Assembly: GCF_004341825.1 (NCBI RefSeq) | Contig: NZ_SMAG01000011.1 | Coordinates: 16,117 to 80,116, forward strand | DNA length: 64,000 nucleotides | DNA from: Hazenella coriacea | GTDB lineage: Bacteria; Bacillota; Bacilli; Thermoactinomycetales; Thermoactinomycetaceae | Reading direction: 5' to 3' | Shown here: piece by piece, positions 18,755-27,944 of the stretch | Numbering within the stretch: position 1 is the first letter of the stretch | Layout of the letters: every line of letters starts with the position of its first letter | Notes under the pieces: generated by a model | What the model was told of the DNA's origin: nothing | What the model saw: only the letters and a program-made list of their open reading frames with translations | Database searches by the model: none | Position numbers and translations under genes: made by a program

Positions 18755-18783
18755 TTGACTAAATCGAGCATGTTACATAAAAT
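18755..18783 (+). promoter_or_regulatory. Sigma-A promoter of the second BMP gene
   Basis: TTGACT, a 17-base spacer and TAAAAT. The predicted leader is about 180 bases, unusually long, and ends in the start-codon hairpin described separately. The second BMP gene therefore has its own control. Confidence 0.75.
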
Positions 18784-18935
18784 CGTGCCATTGCCTTATT
18801 TGAATGATGTCTAAGCCTGTTTTTGACGAACTGACCGAAACTAGGTCATGACACGTGGATGAAGAGAATATCTAACAATCTCTAAATAGTAAAAGGATGT
18901 TTAATGCCAGAGTGGTCGAAGTTTTTTTGGAGATA

Positions 18936-18970
18936 ATAAGAAAACCTAATAATTAAGGAGGTTTTCTTAT
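18936..18970 (+). promoter_or_regulatory. 12-bp perfect inverted repeat enclosing the ribosome site and start codon
   Basis: ATAAGAAAACCT (18936-18947) and AGGTTTTCTTAT (18959-18970) are perfectly complementary, with an 11-base loop. The right arm includes part of AAGGAGG and the first two bases of the ATG at 18969. As RNA it would mask initiation; as DNA it could be an operator. Confidence 0.75.
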
Positions 18971-20015
18971 GTCGAAGAGAATCATAGGGATGATTCTATC
19001 CGTTGTCATTCTAATTATGGTGGGATGTAATAACATGAATCAACCCAAGACTGGCGGTGGTGCAGGTGCCAAAAAGCAAGATCAGTTATCAGCGGGTTTG
19101 GTTACGGATACAGGTGGCTTGAATGATGAGTCATTTAACCAAATTTCCTGGGCTGGTCTTACACGGGCCCAAAAAGAGTTGGGTGCAGATATCAAAGCAT
19201 TGGAGTCTAAGCGTGATGAAGATTATGTACCCAATCTAACCAAATTTGCTCGTGAAAAACGAGATATTATTTGGGCAATTGGTTTTAAATTTGAAAAAGC
19301 TTTACCACAAGTAGCTAAACAATTTAGTAATGTCAAATTTGGCATCGTTGATAGCAATCTTGGTGGCAACATCCCTCCAAATGTAACTGCGATTACTTTT
19401 AAAGAAGAAGAAGGCTCATTCTTAATGGGTGTTATTGCTGGCATGATGTCAAAAACAAATAAAGTAGGATTTATCGGTGGCATTAGTTCTCCACTTATCA
19501 AGAAGTTTGAGGTGGGTTATACCGCGGGAGTACGAGCTGCCAATCCTAAGGCAACTGTAAAAGTGGCCTATGCGGAAAGCTTCTCTGATGCTACGAAAGG
19601 ACGCTCTCTCGCACAAAATATGTACAACCATGGAGTCGATATTATTTTCCATGCTTCAGGTGGAGTGGGGAAAGGTCTCTTTGATGAAGTGAAAACTCGT
19701 GAAAAGGGTAAATACTGGGCGATTGGTGTTGATATGGATCAATCATCCCTAGCGCCTGATCACACTCTTAGTTCCATGATCAAACGAGTTGACCAAGCTG
19801 TTTTTGATGTGATTCAAAAAGTGAAAAATAATGAACTTAAAATGGGACAGGAACTTTTGTATGGATTGAAAGAGGAAGGGGTTAACTATGCTCCCAATAC
19901 CCAAAAACATGTGCCTGCAGATATCCTGAAAAAAGTAGATGAATACAAACAAAAAATTGTCTCTGGGGAAATTAAAGTTCCAAAAACAGGAGCGGAGCTA
20001 GCTTCATTTAAATAG
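18969..20015 (+). CDS. BMP family nucleoside-binding lipoprotein (copy 2)
   Basis: 348 residues, clearly a paralog of the protein encoded at 13802: long identical blocks such as KALESKRDEDYVPNLTKFAR and NMYNHGVDIIFHASGGVGKG-like segments. Signal peptide and lipobox MVGC give a lipid anchor, followed by a Gly/Lys-rich linker. It lies after the permeases with its own promoter and a masked start, so it may supply a second ligand specificity to the same importer. That sharing is inference. Confidence 0.87.
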   Translation: MSKRIIGMILSVVILIMVGCNNMNQPKTGGGAGAKKQDQLSAGLVTDTGGLNDESFNQISWAGLTRAQKELGADIKALESKRDEDYVPNLTKFAREKRDIIWAIGFKFEKALPQVAKQFSNVKFGIVDSNLGGNIPPNVTAITFKEEEGSFLMGVIAGMMSKTNKVGFIGGISSPLIKKFEVGYTAGVRAANPKATVKVAYAESFSDATKGRSLAQNMYNHGVDIIFHASGGVGKGLFDEVKTREKGKYWAIGVDMDQSSLAPDHTLSSMIKRVDQAVFDVIQKVKNNELKMGQELLYGLKEEGVNYAPNTQKHVPADILKKVDEYKQKIVSGEIKVPKTGAELASFK

Positions 20016-20025
20016 TACGTATGAA

Positions 20026-20058
20026 AGAGTCGAGGATATCTTCCTAGACTCTTTTTTT
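20026..20058 (+). terminator. Terminator after BMP copy 2
   Basis: AGAGTCgAGGA/TCCTaGACTCT stem with a 5-base loop and seven T. Confidence 0.9.
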
Positions 20059-20286
20059 ATTTGATTTCATTTGCTCTAACTAGTATTTTTTCGCAATTAT
20101 CCTCAATCATCCGCAATTACAATAGATAAAATATTTTTACAATTCATTCGTTATTATGAATTTGCTCCTCCGTGAATAGTAGATCAATTCTTTAGAGATG
20201 ATAAAGATAACTTAACAATGAAAGGAGAGCTAAAGAGAAAAACAGATGTAGGTATAAACGAAATAAAAAATAAGGAGTCGGTTAAA

Positions 20287-21588
20287 ATGGGTGCAAATTT
20301 AAATCAAGCAGTTGCTAAAGATGGCGTGATTGCTTATCGGGATCATGCAGACAAATCCACATTTCACTATTGGCCAGCAAGAATTGATGCGGTTTTAGGA
20401 GAGACCATTAAAGATTTTAGTGTGAAATACTGGGGGATTAATTCAAAACCCTACTATCAGCAAGTGGGAAAAAAGGTGGAAAGTATTGTGGGTGCAGAGT
20501 TGTCGGGTCGAGCTGCTCCCGATCTGACTCAAGGACAACGAGAAGCCATTATGGGAGCGATTAAGGAGCGCTACAATATCACTCCTAATCTCGTTCCCCT
20601 TACGTTAGAAAAGGGGATTCGGGTACAACCCGTTTTAGCACAGGGAGTTCAAAATAATGGATATGGATCTTCAAGTGTCTTTCCTGATCAATTCCAATTA
20701 GGAAATTCATTTATGTATAACGTAACTTCTGGAAATAGTTTATTCGCTCAGTTAGCGGGTAATCGAACTGAATATGTGGATGGAAATGCCAATCCTAGTT
20801 TTGGGGTGAACATCTATGGAACCGCTGATTTTTATGGTGATCCATGGATTGCTGAAATTGAATGTGATCTGAGTCAAGTATGGAAATATACACGTACCCA
20901 GTTTGAAACAGGGGTATATGGTTGGATGAACTTGGGGGCACAGTTAGATAAAATTGCCCAGTCCTTGGTGAAAGAAAATATTATCAACATTCGTTACATT
21001 CAAGGGTCTGGGGAAAGTGAATTTGGCCGTCAGCTTCTTGAAACGACCAAAACTGTTTTTGAAGCGATTAACAACCAGATTGTAAAAGGGGAAGGGATGT
21101 TTAAGTTTGAACCCAATCCTACTCCGCAAAGCCCTCCTCCTAAAGATAAAGGATGGTCAAGTAAGTTGTTGCCTTGGACAGTTTCTCTCAATTTATCCTA
21201 TAGCAGTGAAGTGTTTAACCAACAAATCACCTACAAACAGAAAGTTGAATTTTCAAATAAAGTACCCCTTATGTTAAACACATCCATGAGTTTAGCAGTA
21301 AGTTGTAATAAAGAGACAAATCAATATTTTCAAGATTTCCAAGACCCTTATGAGAATTGTATTACCCCTCAAAAATCAGAAGGGTTACAAAAAAGGCTAC
21401 AAGTAGAAGCTCAAGCCAAGTCAAAAAAGGTAGCTGAATACGAATCGTTGCTATTGAGTGGAAAGCTTACGATCAATGACTATGCAAAGTTATTGGAGCT
21501 GTTGGATACGATTACACTCACCGAAGCAAAAAAGATCGAAGAACAGACAAGTCGCTTAAGAGAATTAGAAAAAATGATTCTCAGTTAA
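20287..21588 (+). CDS. Unrecognised 433-residue protein paired with a trypsin-like protease
   Basis: I do not recognise a family. The ATG at 20287 has AAGGAG 9 bases upstream; an in-frame ATG at 20218 gives a Lys-rich extension and is less likely. No signal peptide or transmembrane segment. It has an N-terminal region with YWPARIDAVLGETIKDF, a Gly/Asn-rich centre (around 110-200), a Pro-rich linker NPTPQSPPPKDK near 300, and a C-terminal charged helical part (LLLSGKLTINDYAKLLELLD), a little like a short oligomerisation domain. It is 27 bases from the protease gene, so a functional pair is likely; it could be substrate, inhibitor or partner. Confidence 0.8.
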   Translation: MGANLNQAVAKDGVIAYRDHADKSTFHYWPARIDAVLGETIKDFSVKYWGINSKPYYQQVGKKVESIVGAELSGRAAPDLTQGQREAIMGAIKERYNITPNLVPLTLEKGIRVQPVLAQGVQNNGYGSSSVFPDQFQLGNSFMYNVTSGNSLFAQLAGNRTEYVDGNANPSFGVNIYGTADFYGDPWIAEIECDLSQVWKYTRTQFETGVYGWMNLGAQLDKIAQSLVKENIINIRYIQGSGESEFGRQLLETTKTVFEAINNQIVKGEGMFKFEPNPTPQSPPPKDKGWSSKLLPWTVSLNLSYSSEVFNQQITYKQKVEFSNKVPLMLNTSMSLAVSCNKETNQYFQDFQDPYENCITPQKSEGLQKRLQVEAQAKSKKVAEYESLLLSGKLTINDYAKLLELLDTITLTEAKKIEEQTSRLRELEKMILS

Positions 21589-21615
21589 CTTTCGGCTTGC
21601 TTAGGAGGATATTAA

Positions 21616-22392
21616 ATGGTAAGTCCAGTAGTTCATTGTTACACGTCTACCCATCTATTTCAAGAGTATTGGACAGATGACAAGCGTCAAAAAGCGAAGC
21701 CGATTGAAATTCCTGTGTTAGATGAGAAGCTACTTAAAAGTGAAGATTATTCTCAAATGAAAGCAACCCCTCATCAAGTGGATGTGACAACTTACCCTTA
21801 TTCTTCGGGAGGAAAGTTATTCGTTTCAGATCCAGATGGAACCAATCGCACAGGCACAGCTCAATTTGTATCTTCAGGAAATATTTTATTAACAGCTGCC
21901 CACGTGGTGATTGATGATAAGGGAAACTTCCGTAAACATCCAGTCTTTGCTCGAGCGTATGACCAAGATCAAGGAGAATCATTTGTGGTTAAAGGAATTT
22001 TAGTCTGGGATGAGTGGATCAAAAATAAAAATCCTGCCTATGATTATGCATTTTGTCTAACGAGTAAACCCTATGAAGAAGGCGTAATGAGTTTAAAGTT
22101 GGGATGTACCTACTCCCAATTTCAGTCGATCGGATATCCTGAAAATTATGGGTTAAAGCGAGAAATGTATGCAGTCAATGGAACCAAAGGAATGGTTTCC
22201 AGACAGGTTGTACAGATGAAGGGGAATCCATTTGGCAAAGGGGCGAGTGGAGGGGCATGGATTGCAGAAGAGAAGTACATTATCGGAAACAATTCATTTC
22301 GTTTAAATAATGATTTAGATTCTTTATGGGGTCCTTTGTTTGATCAGAAGACAGAAGAGTTATTTGTAAAAGCTACAGAAGTTATCTGTTAA
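21616..22392 (+). CDS. Trypsin-like (S1/V8 type) serine protease without signal peptide
   Basis: 258 residues. The chymotrypsin triad is visible: His96 in LLTAAHVV, Asp143 in YDYAF and Ser211 in GKGASGGAW. No signal peptide or membrane anchor is seen, unlike most bacterial V8-type enzymes, so it should be cytoplasmic or exported by a non-Sec route. The first 60 residues might be a pro-segment or adaptor. RBS AGGAGG lies 8 bases upstream. It follows the unrecognised gene at 20287 and probably acts with it. Confidence 0.85.
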   Translation: MVSPVVHCYTSTHLFQEYWTDDKRQKAKPIEIPVLDEKLLKSEDYSQMKATPHQVDVTTYPYSSGGKLFVSDPDGTNRTGTAQFVSSGNILLTAAHVVIDDKGNFRKHPVFARAYDQDQGESFVVKGILVWDEWIKNKNPAYDYAFCLTSKPYEEGVMSLKLGCTYSQFQSIGYPENYGLKREMYAVNGTKGMVSRQVVQMKGNPFGKGASGGAWIAEEKYIIGNNSFRLNNDLDSLWGPLFDQKTEELFVKATEVIC

Positions 22393-22406
22393 GTCTGTTT
22401 ATCATA

Positions 22407-22439
22407 GGTCTTGTTTCTCTAGATTAGAGAAGCAGGGCC
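22407..22439 (+). terminator. Hairpin after the protease gene, weak terminator
   Basis: Long stem around TTTCTCTA/TAGAGAAG, extended by GGTC/GGCC pairs, with no strong T run (CCCTTTAAAG). Confidence 0.45.
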
Positions 22440-22606
22440 CTTTAAAGTTTGGGTATTAAAAATTAGACTCACGCTTTTTTTGTCAATTTTAGGTTATACT
22501 ATGAATCAGTAGTACATATTTTTAGATGGTTCTCTTTTCTAATCTGTAGGGAATAAACTATTAGTGATTAGACTCTTAATGGCATATTTAAAGGAGAGGT
22601 TTTATC

Positions 22607-23899
22607 TTGACTTACGCTCAATTTGATACAGTTTCGATTGGGAATATTCGAGTTCATGTTTGTGCAAGTGAAAAATTTAAGACTACAACATTGGTTGCTA
22701 ATATACAACAAGAGTTAAAAAAAGATTTAGTGACTCGAACGGCATTACTTCCGCAAATTTTACAACGAGGAACGATCTCTTATCCAACAACCATTGACTT
22801 TAAAAGATATTTAGACCATCTTTATGGCACCATTTTTTATGGGGATTTATTTAAACGGGGTGAAAGACACATTATTCAGCTTGGTATGGAAGTAGCGAAT
22901 GAGCAGTATTTGAAAGAAACCAAATCACTGTTAGCTGAAGCGATTCGATTTTTCAGTGAAGTATTATCTAAACCGGTTACTGAAAATCGGGGCTTTAAAA
23001 GTTCTTATGTAGAATCTGAGAAGAAAGTATTAAAACAACGGATTGAAAGCTTACAGGATGACAAAATCCGTTATGCAGCACAACGGATGACGGAAGAAAT
23101 GTGTCAAGGAGAACCTTACGCCATTTTCAACCATGGACAATTGGAAGATATACCAGTCATCGATGGAGAAAATTTATATACATACTACCAAGATGTGATA
23201 AGAACGTGTCCCATCGACTTCTATTGTGTAGGGAATGTAACTACAGATGAAGTGGTTCAGCTTTTACAACAGCATCTCGTGTTAGATTTATCAGGGGAGC
23301 GAAAAAAGATCTCTGTCGCTACCGTTCAACATCCTGTACAAAAAGTAAAAGTAGTTGAAGACCAACTTGATGTCAAACAAGGTAAGTTAAACTTAGGATG
23401 CCGAACTCAGATCTCGATTCAAGATGAGGACTATCCTGCATTACTCATGTATAACGGTGTGTTAGGTGGTTTCCCACATTCCAAACTATTTATGAATGTT
23501 CGAGAAAAAGCGAGCTTAGCTTATTATTGTTCTTCACGTATAGAAAGTCATAAAGGATTACTCAATATTCAATCGGGGATTGAGATTGCTAATTATAAAC
23601 AAGCTGTCGAGATTATTCAACAGCAATTGGAAGCGATGAGACAAGGTGAAATCAACGACAAAGAAGTCGCACAAACAAAAGCGACTGTATCTAACCAGTA
23701 TAGAGAAGTACAAGATCGTTCATACGAGTTAATCAATTATCACTATCACCATGTTTTGAGTGGAAAAGATCGCCCACTTGAGCAACTTTTAGAAGAGATT
23801 TCTAGTGTGAGTAAACAAGATATTCAGCGAGTTGCTCAAAAAGTTGAATTAGATACGATTTACTTCCTTCGGGATCAAGGGGGGACTTCACATGCATAA
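22607..23899 (+). CDS. ymfF: M16 family protein without zinc motif (YfmF/YmfF type)
   Basis: 430 residues with the M16 fold (MYNGVLGGFPHSKLFMNVREKASLAYYCSSRIES in the second half), but the HxxEH motif is absent: the equivalent region reads RTALLPQILQRGT. It is therefore probably the inactive partner of the next gene, as in two-chain M16 proteases. The start is TTG with AAGGAGAGGT 6 bases upstream. It overlaps the catalytic partner by 8 bases. Confidence 0.9.
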   Translation: MTYAQFDTVSIGNIRVHVCASEKFKTTTLVANIQQELKKDLVTRTALLPQILQRGTISYPTTIDFKRYLDHLYGTIFYGDLFKRGERHIIQLGMEVANEQYLKETKSLLAEAIRFFSEVLSKPVTENRGFKSSYVESEKKVLKQRIESLQDDKIRYAAQRMTEEMCQGEPYAIFNHGQLEDIPVIDGENLYTYYQDVIRTCPIDFYCVGNVTTDEVVQLLQQHLVLDLSGERKKISVATVQHPVQKVKVVEDQLDVKQGKLNLGCRTQISIQDEDYPALLMYNGVLGGFPHSKLFMNVREKASLAYYCSSRIESHKGLLNIQSGIEIANYKQAVEIIQQQLEAMRQGEINDKEVAQTKATVSNQYREVQDRSYELINYHYHHVLSGKDRPLEQLLEEISSVSKQDIQRVAQKVELDTIYFLRDQGGTSHA

Positions 23900-25187
23900 A
23901 ATCGAATTAAAACAGGTTCAAGAAACCCTTTACCATGAGAAATTAGATAATGGTCTTGAAGTTTACTTGTTACCTCGATCCGGATTTAGTAAAACATATG
24001 CTACGTTTACGACAAAGTACGGCTCGATTGACAACACATTCCAAGTGCCAGGAAAAGAAAAAATCTCTGTACCTGACGGAATTGCTCATTTTCTGGAACA
24101 CAAAATGTTTGAACAAGAGTCTGGCGAAGATGTGTTTCAACAATTTTCTCGACAAGGAGCTTCCGCTAATGCTTTTACAAGTTTTACGCGTACCGCTTAT
24201 CTATTCTCCTGTACAGAAAATGTAGAACAAAATATTAATATTTTGCTTAATTATGTGCAGAGCCCCTATTTCACAGATCAAAATGTAGAGAAGGAAAAAG
24301 GGATTATCGGGCAAGAAATTCGCATGTATGATGATAATCCTGATTGGCGATCCTATTTCGGCTTGATTGAAGCCATGTATCAAGAACATCCAGTTAAAAT
24401 TGATATTGCGGGGACTGTAGAATCGATCGCTAAAATTACGAAGGAAACACTCTATACCTGTTACGAAACTTTTTATCATCCCAGTAATATGTTACTTTTT
24501 ATGGTTGGTCCTATTGATCCTCAACAGATGATAACTTTGATTAAGGAAAATCAAGCTCAAAAGCCTTTTAAACCACAAGCAGAAATCCAACGCTTTTTTG
24601 AGAAAGAACCAGATGAAGTTGCGCAAAAAGTGAATGAAATGCGTTTAAGTGTGGGTGTTTCAAAAGTAATGTGTGGATTTAAGGAGGGTAGGGAGGCTGT
24701 TGGAAAAACTGGAGAAGAGTTATTGAAACAGGAACTCACTACTTCTATACTCTTGGATGTGATGATTGGTTCTGGATCAGAGCTGTACCAGTCGTTATAC
24801 GATGATGGACTCATCGATGATAACTTTGGGTTTGATTATTCATTGGAACAAGGTTATGGCTTTTCGATGATGGGAGGAGACTCATCGGATCCAGATCGTT
24901 TTCTCGAGCGAATTCAAAAAGAGATTCCCGCTTTTGTCGAAAAAGGGATCTCAGAAGATGAGTTTGAGCGGATTCGGAGGAAGAAAATTGGTCAATCTTT
25001 ACGATCTCTCAATTCTTCAGAATCGATTGCGAACCAATTTACTAGTTATCGGTTTAATGACTCTGATTTATTTCGGATCATTCCGCTACTGGAAGAGATT
25101 ACGCTTGAAGATGTAAATCAACGAATGATCGAACATATCCAATGGAATCGTTTTGCTGTGTCTCTTGTTCGACCTTTACAGTCTTAA
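23892..25187 (+). CDS. ymfH: M16 family zinc protease (YmfH type), catalytic partner
   Basis: 431 residues with HFLEHKMFE (HxxEH) near residue 66 and the downstream Glu in VEKEKGIIGQEIRMYDD. It pairs with the motif-less upstream gene to form a probable heterodimeric peptidase. The same two-gene unit precedes ymfI in Bacillus. Substrate unknown. Confidence 0.92.
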   Translation: MHKIELKQVQETLYHEKLDNGLEVYLLPRSGFSKTYATFTTKYGSIDNTFQVPGKEKISVPDGIAHFLEHKMFEQESGEDVFQQFSRQGASANAFTSFTRTAYLFSCTENVEQNINILLNYVQSPYFTDQNVEKEKGIIGQEIRMYDDNPDWRSYFGLIEAMYQEHPVKIDIAGTVESIAKITKETLYTCYETFYHPSNMLLFMVGPIDPQQMITLIKENQAQKPFKPQAEIQRFFEKEPDEVAQKVNEMRLSVGVSKVMCGFKEGREAVGKTGEELLKQELTTSILLDVMIGSGSELYQSLYDDGLIDDNFGFDYSLEQGYGFSMMGGDSSDPDRFLERIQKEIPAFVEKGISEDEFERIRRKKIGQSLRSLNSSESIANQFTSYRFNDSDLFRIIPLLEEITLEDVNQRMIEHIQWNRFAVSLVRPLQS

Positions 25188-25200
25188 AATGAATCACTTC

Positions 25201-25228
25201 AAAAGTGCCCTTCCGAGGGTGCTTTTTT
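25201..25228 (+). terminator. Terminator after ymfH
   Basis: AAAAGTGCCCT/AGGGTGCTTTT with two wobble pairs, TCCG loop, T run. Confidence 0.88.
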
Positions 25229-25401
25229 ATATCTAGAGGTCAGATTAACCTTGAAAAATTGCGAGAAAGAATCTAACTTTCTTGTCCAATAAATTGAATG
25301 GGTATAAACTAATTTTGTTTTCTTTTTAGCTCTGAGCTTATGATTAGTTTTATGTATTTTTTTCTCTGTTGGAGATATGAGGAGAAGTAAAGGGGGAATG
25401 A

Positions 25402-26154
25402 ATGATGCAGTCACCAAAGCCATCAATTGCGTGGGTTGTTGGAGCGAGTGGAGGGATTGGCGCTGCTATTGCACAGTCTTTGGCTCGTTTGGGGATTAAT
25501 GTAGCAGTAGGTTACTTTGCGAATCAAGAATTAGCAGAACAAGTAGCTGAAAAATGTAAAAAATGGGGAGTAAGGTCTCAACCAGTTCAAGTAGATGTAC
25601 GTCATCGGAAATCGATTCAACAGGCGTATCAGTTTATTTGCCAAGAGATTGGCGCTCCTACCCATCTCATTCATGCAGGGGGACAAACCCATGTGGGTTT
25701 GATTCAAGACATATCGGATGAAGATTATGATCAGATAATGGATGTACATGTTCGTGGAGCCATTTGGATGATACAAAGTGTACTTCCGCCAATGATTCGA
25801 GAAAAAGAAGGAAGAATTATTCTAATCTCTTCTATTTGGGGAGAAACGGGAGGGGCAGGAGAAACGCTTTATTCCACAGCCAAAGCGGCACAGTTAGGAT
25901 TAGTGAAGGCTTTGGCGAAAGAGTTAGCACCCTCTCAAATCACTGTGAATGCGGTTACTCCTGGTGCAATTCGTACCGCACTATTGGATCATCAACTGCC
26001 ACTTGAGGATCAGGAAACTCTTGCAGAAGAAATTCCATCTGGTCGATTGGGTAAACCTGAGGAGGTTGCTGCGATGGTAGCATATTTAGCTACACCAGCG
26101 GCGAGTTATGTAACGGGTCAGGTGTTACGAGTCAATGGTGGATGGTATACGTAA
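25402..26154 (+). CDS. ymfI: SDR family reductase, EF-P 5-aminopentanone reductase
   Basis: 250 residues, short-chain dehydrogenase. GASGGIGAAIA binds NAD(P); the Tyr-x3-Lys pair is YSTAKAA (Tyr near 155), with the catalytic Ser in LISSIWG. The position after ymfF-ymfH is that of ymfI, whose B. subtilis product reduces the 5-aminopentanone on elongation factor P. FabG-like activity is the alternative from sequence alone. Two ATG codons at 25402 and 25405 both suit the AGGGGG site. Confidence 0.85.
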   Translation: MMQSPKPSIAWVVGASGGIGAAIAQSLARLGINVAVGYFANQELAEQVAEKCKKWGVRSQPVQVDVRHRKSIQQAYQFICQEIGAPTHLIHAGGQTHVGLIQDISDEDYDQIMDVHVRGAIWMIQSVLPPMIREKEGRIILISSIWGETGGAGETLYSTAKAAQLGLVKALAKELAPSQITVNAVTPGAIRTALLDHQLPLEDQETLAEEIPSGRLGKPEEVAAMVAYLATPAASYVTGQVLRVNGGWYT

Positions 26155-26289
26155 ATTTTGATAATAAAGTCATGCTAATTCAAGTGTGTAATGAAGATGG
26201 AATCAATTGGAACATAAAAAAGAGTATAAGAATTTCAGTTCAGACCCATATTACTCCTAGACGTATTCAGGTCAAAGGAGGAAATATAG

Positions 26290-26538
26290 ATGTCTGTTTT
26301 AGATAACTTTCAAGAGTGGAAAGAATTTTTAGCTCATCGACTCCAGCAAGCTGAAAGTTTAGGTATGGATCGTCAAAGCATCAACGACCTCGCCTTTCAA
26401 CTAGGAGATTATCTAGCTAAAGATATTGATCCTCAAAATGTACAAGAGCGTTTACTTAAAGATCTTTGGGATGTTGCTGATCAAAATGAACAACAGACGA
26501 TGGCTGGTCTTATGGTAAAACTGGTAGAAAAACAATAA
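26290..26538 (+). CDS. ymfJ: YmfJ-like DUF3243 protein
   Basis: 82 residues, all helical, DUF3243 family (FQEWKEFLAHRLQQAESLGM...LAFQLGDYLAKDIDPQNVQ). Good AAAGGAGG site upstream and a clear terminator behind. Function unknown; the place after ymfI is conserved. Confidence 0.87.
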   Translation: MSVLDNFQEWKEFLAHRLQQAESLGMDRQSINDLAFQLGDYLAKDIDPQNVQERLLKDLWDVADQNEQQTMAGLMVKLVEKQ

Positions 26539-26556
26539 TGAAATGATTACATCTAA

Positions 26557-26584
26557 AAAGCACCCAAAAACATGGGTGCTTTTC
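26557..26584 (+). terminator. Terminator after ymfJ
   Basis: AAGCACCC/GGGTGCTT stem, 8-base loop, short T run. Confidence 0.85.
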
Positions 26585-27033
26585 ACTTCATATTTAATGG
26601 GGTAAAAAACGGGTATAAAGGAAAATAGGGAGTGATAGCTAATAATATAAAAAAGGATTCAAAAATCATACAAAAAAACATTACAATGTTAATTTTGAGG
26701 AATATTCTATTATATAATAGGTTTAAGTCAGTCACATATATATAGAACAGTGCTCCAAACATTATGGGAAGCTATTATGTAACAGAAATCAAGATATTTA
26801 GATCAAATAAGGAAGTCGAGGAATCAGAGTTTCACATAGAATCATCCATTTTTATACACTCATTAATATAACTAGAAATTTTGCTAATCTTATACTTATA
26901 TAATAATATCTTGATGTATAAAATAATTTTTGGGATTCAAATACCCACTAGATATTCTAAAGTGAGGGTGTTATAGACAGTAGATCTGTTGTATAAACCA
27001 TTGATATGAAGCGTTTATTCTTTGTTAAAAGTG
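26585..27033. other. AT-rich gap before ymfK
   Basis: About 450 bases, very AT-rich, with many stops in all frames and no ORF that has a ribosome site. Several TATAAT-like hexamers are present but none has a convincing -35. No RNA gene was recognised. Confidence 0.6.
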
Positions 27034-27062
27034 TTCGCAAGACTTTTATCATATGCTATACT
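27034..27062 (+). promoter_or_regulatory. Probable sigma-A promoter of ymfK
   Basis: TTCGCA, 17 bases, TATACT. The -35 is weak, but the -10 and position fit, 80 bases before the gene. Confidence 0.55.
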
Positions 27063-27071
27063 AAGAACCAT

Positions 27072-27103
27072 ATTATTATCAAATACAAATATTTGATAAT
27101 AAT
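27072..27103 (+). promoter_or_regulatory. 14-bp perfect palindrome at the predicted transcription start of ymfK
   Basis: ATTATTATCAAATA and TATTTGATAATAAT are perfectly complementary around a CAAA loop. They begin 10 bases after the -10 box, so they cover +1 to about +32. Candidate operator or 5' mRNA stem; there is no T run, so it is not a terminator. Confidence 0.75.
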
Positions 27104-27144
27104 GGAAAGTGCTTAGTTTATCCATAAAAAGGTAGGTTGAGGAA

Positions 27145-27912
27145 ATGGATAGCCAAGAATGGTATTTAGAGTATCAGATTCATAATAATCGACCAGGTCT
27201 ATTAGGGGACATTGCCTCATTATTGGGAATGCTATCCATAAATATCTTGACAATTAATGGGGTACAAGACCATCGGCGTGGAATGTTGTTACGGACAGCT
27301 GAGCAAGAAAAAATTGAAGTTTTGCGGCAAATATTACTTCGTGTTGATAATATCACGATCACTGCATTACGGCCCCCAAAATTAATGGATCGAATGGCCG
27401 TGCGCCATGGAAGATATTTAGACCGTTGTTTGGAAGATAAGCGAACTTATCGATTTACTAGGGATGAATTAGGTCTACTTGTCGATTTTATGGCAGAGTT
27501 ATTTAAAAAAAGTGGACATCAGTTAATTGGGGTAAGAGGAATGCCTCGGGTTGGTAAAACTGAATCTGTTGTTGCTTCCAGTGTTTGCGCAAATAAACGA
27601 TGGACTTTTGTTTCGTCCACTCTGTTGAAGCAAACAGTGAGAAGTCAACTAGCTCATAACGAGATGTCTGAAAGTAATCATGTCTATATCATTGATGGAA
27701 TTCTTTCTACACTTCGGTCAACCGAACGACACGATACTCTTGTCAGAGAAATTATTCGAATGAATGCAACAAAAGTGATTGAACATCCTGATGTTTTTAT
27801 CCGAGAGACTGAATTTTCTTTAGATGACTTTCACTACATCATTGAACTTCGAAATCATCCAGACGAAAAGATTACGTATGATGTAATTGAGCCTGGTTTT
27901 AATACACTTTAA
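27145..27912 (+). CDS. ymfK: YmfK-like DUF3388 protein with N-terminal ACT domain
   Basis: 255 residues. Residues 1-75 look like an ACT domain (YLEYQIHNNRPGLLGDIASLLGMLSINILTINGV), a small-molecule sensor. The rest is DUF3388, with a P-loop-like GMPRVGKTESV near residue 135 that may be a nucleotide site. It stands between ymfJ and the YmfM/RodZ-like genes, as in Bacillus. Function unknown. Confidence 0.85.
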   Translation: MDSQEWYLEYQIHNNRPGLLGDIASLLGMLSINILTINGVQDHRRGMLLRTAEQEKIEVLRQILLRVDNITITALRPPKLMDRMAVRHGRYLDRCLEDKRTYRFTRDELGLLVDFMAELFKKSGHQLIGVRGMPRVGKTESVVASSVCANKRWTFVSSTLLKQTVRSQLAHNEMSESNHVYIIDGILSTLRSTERHDTLVREIIRMNATKVIEHPDVFIRETEFSLDDFHYIIELRNHPDEKITYDVIEPGFNTL

Positions 27913-27944
27913 CTATAATTATGCATCCTGAAGGAGGTTAGGAA

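Noticed and set aside
13802..20015. Second BMP gene as an assembly duplicate
   Set aside because: The two copies differ throughout in DNA and protein and have different flanks, so they are true paralogs.
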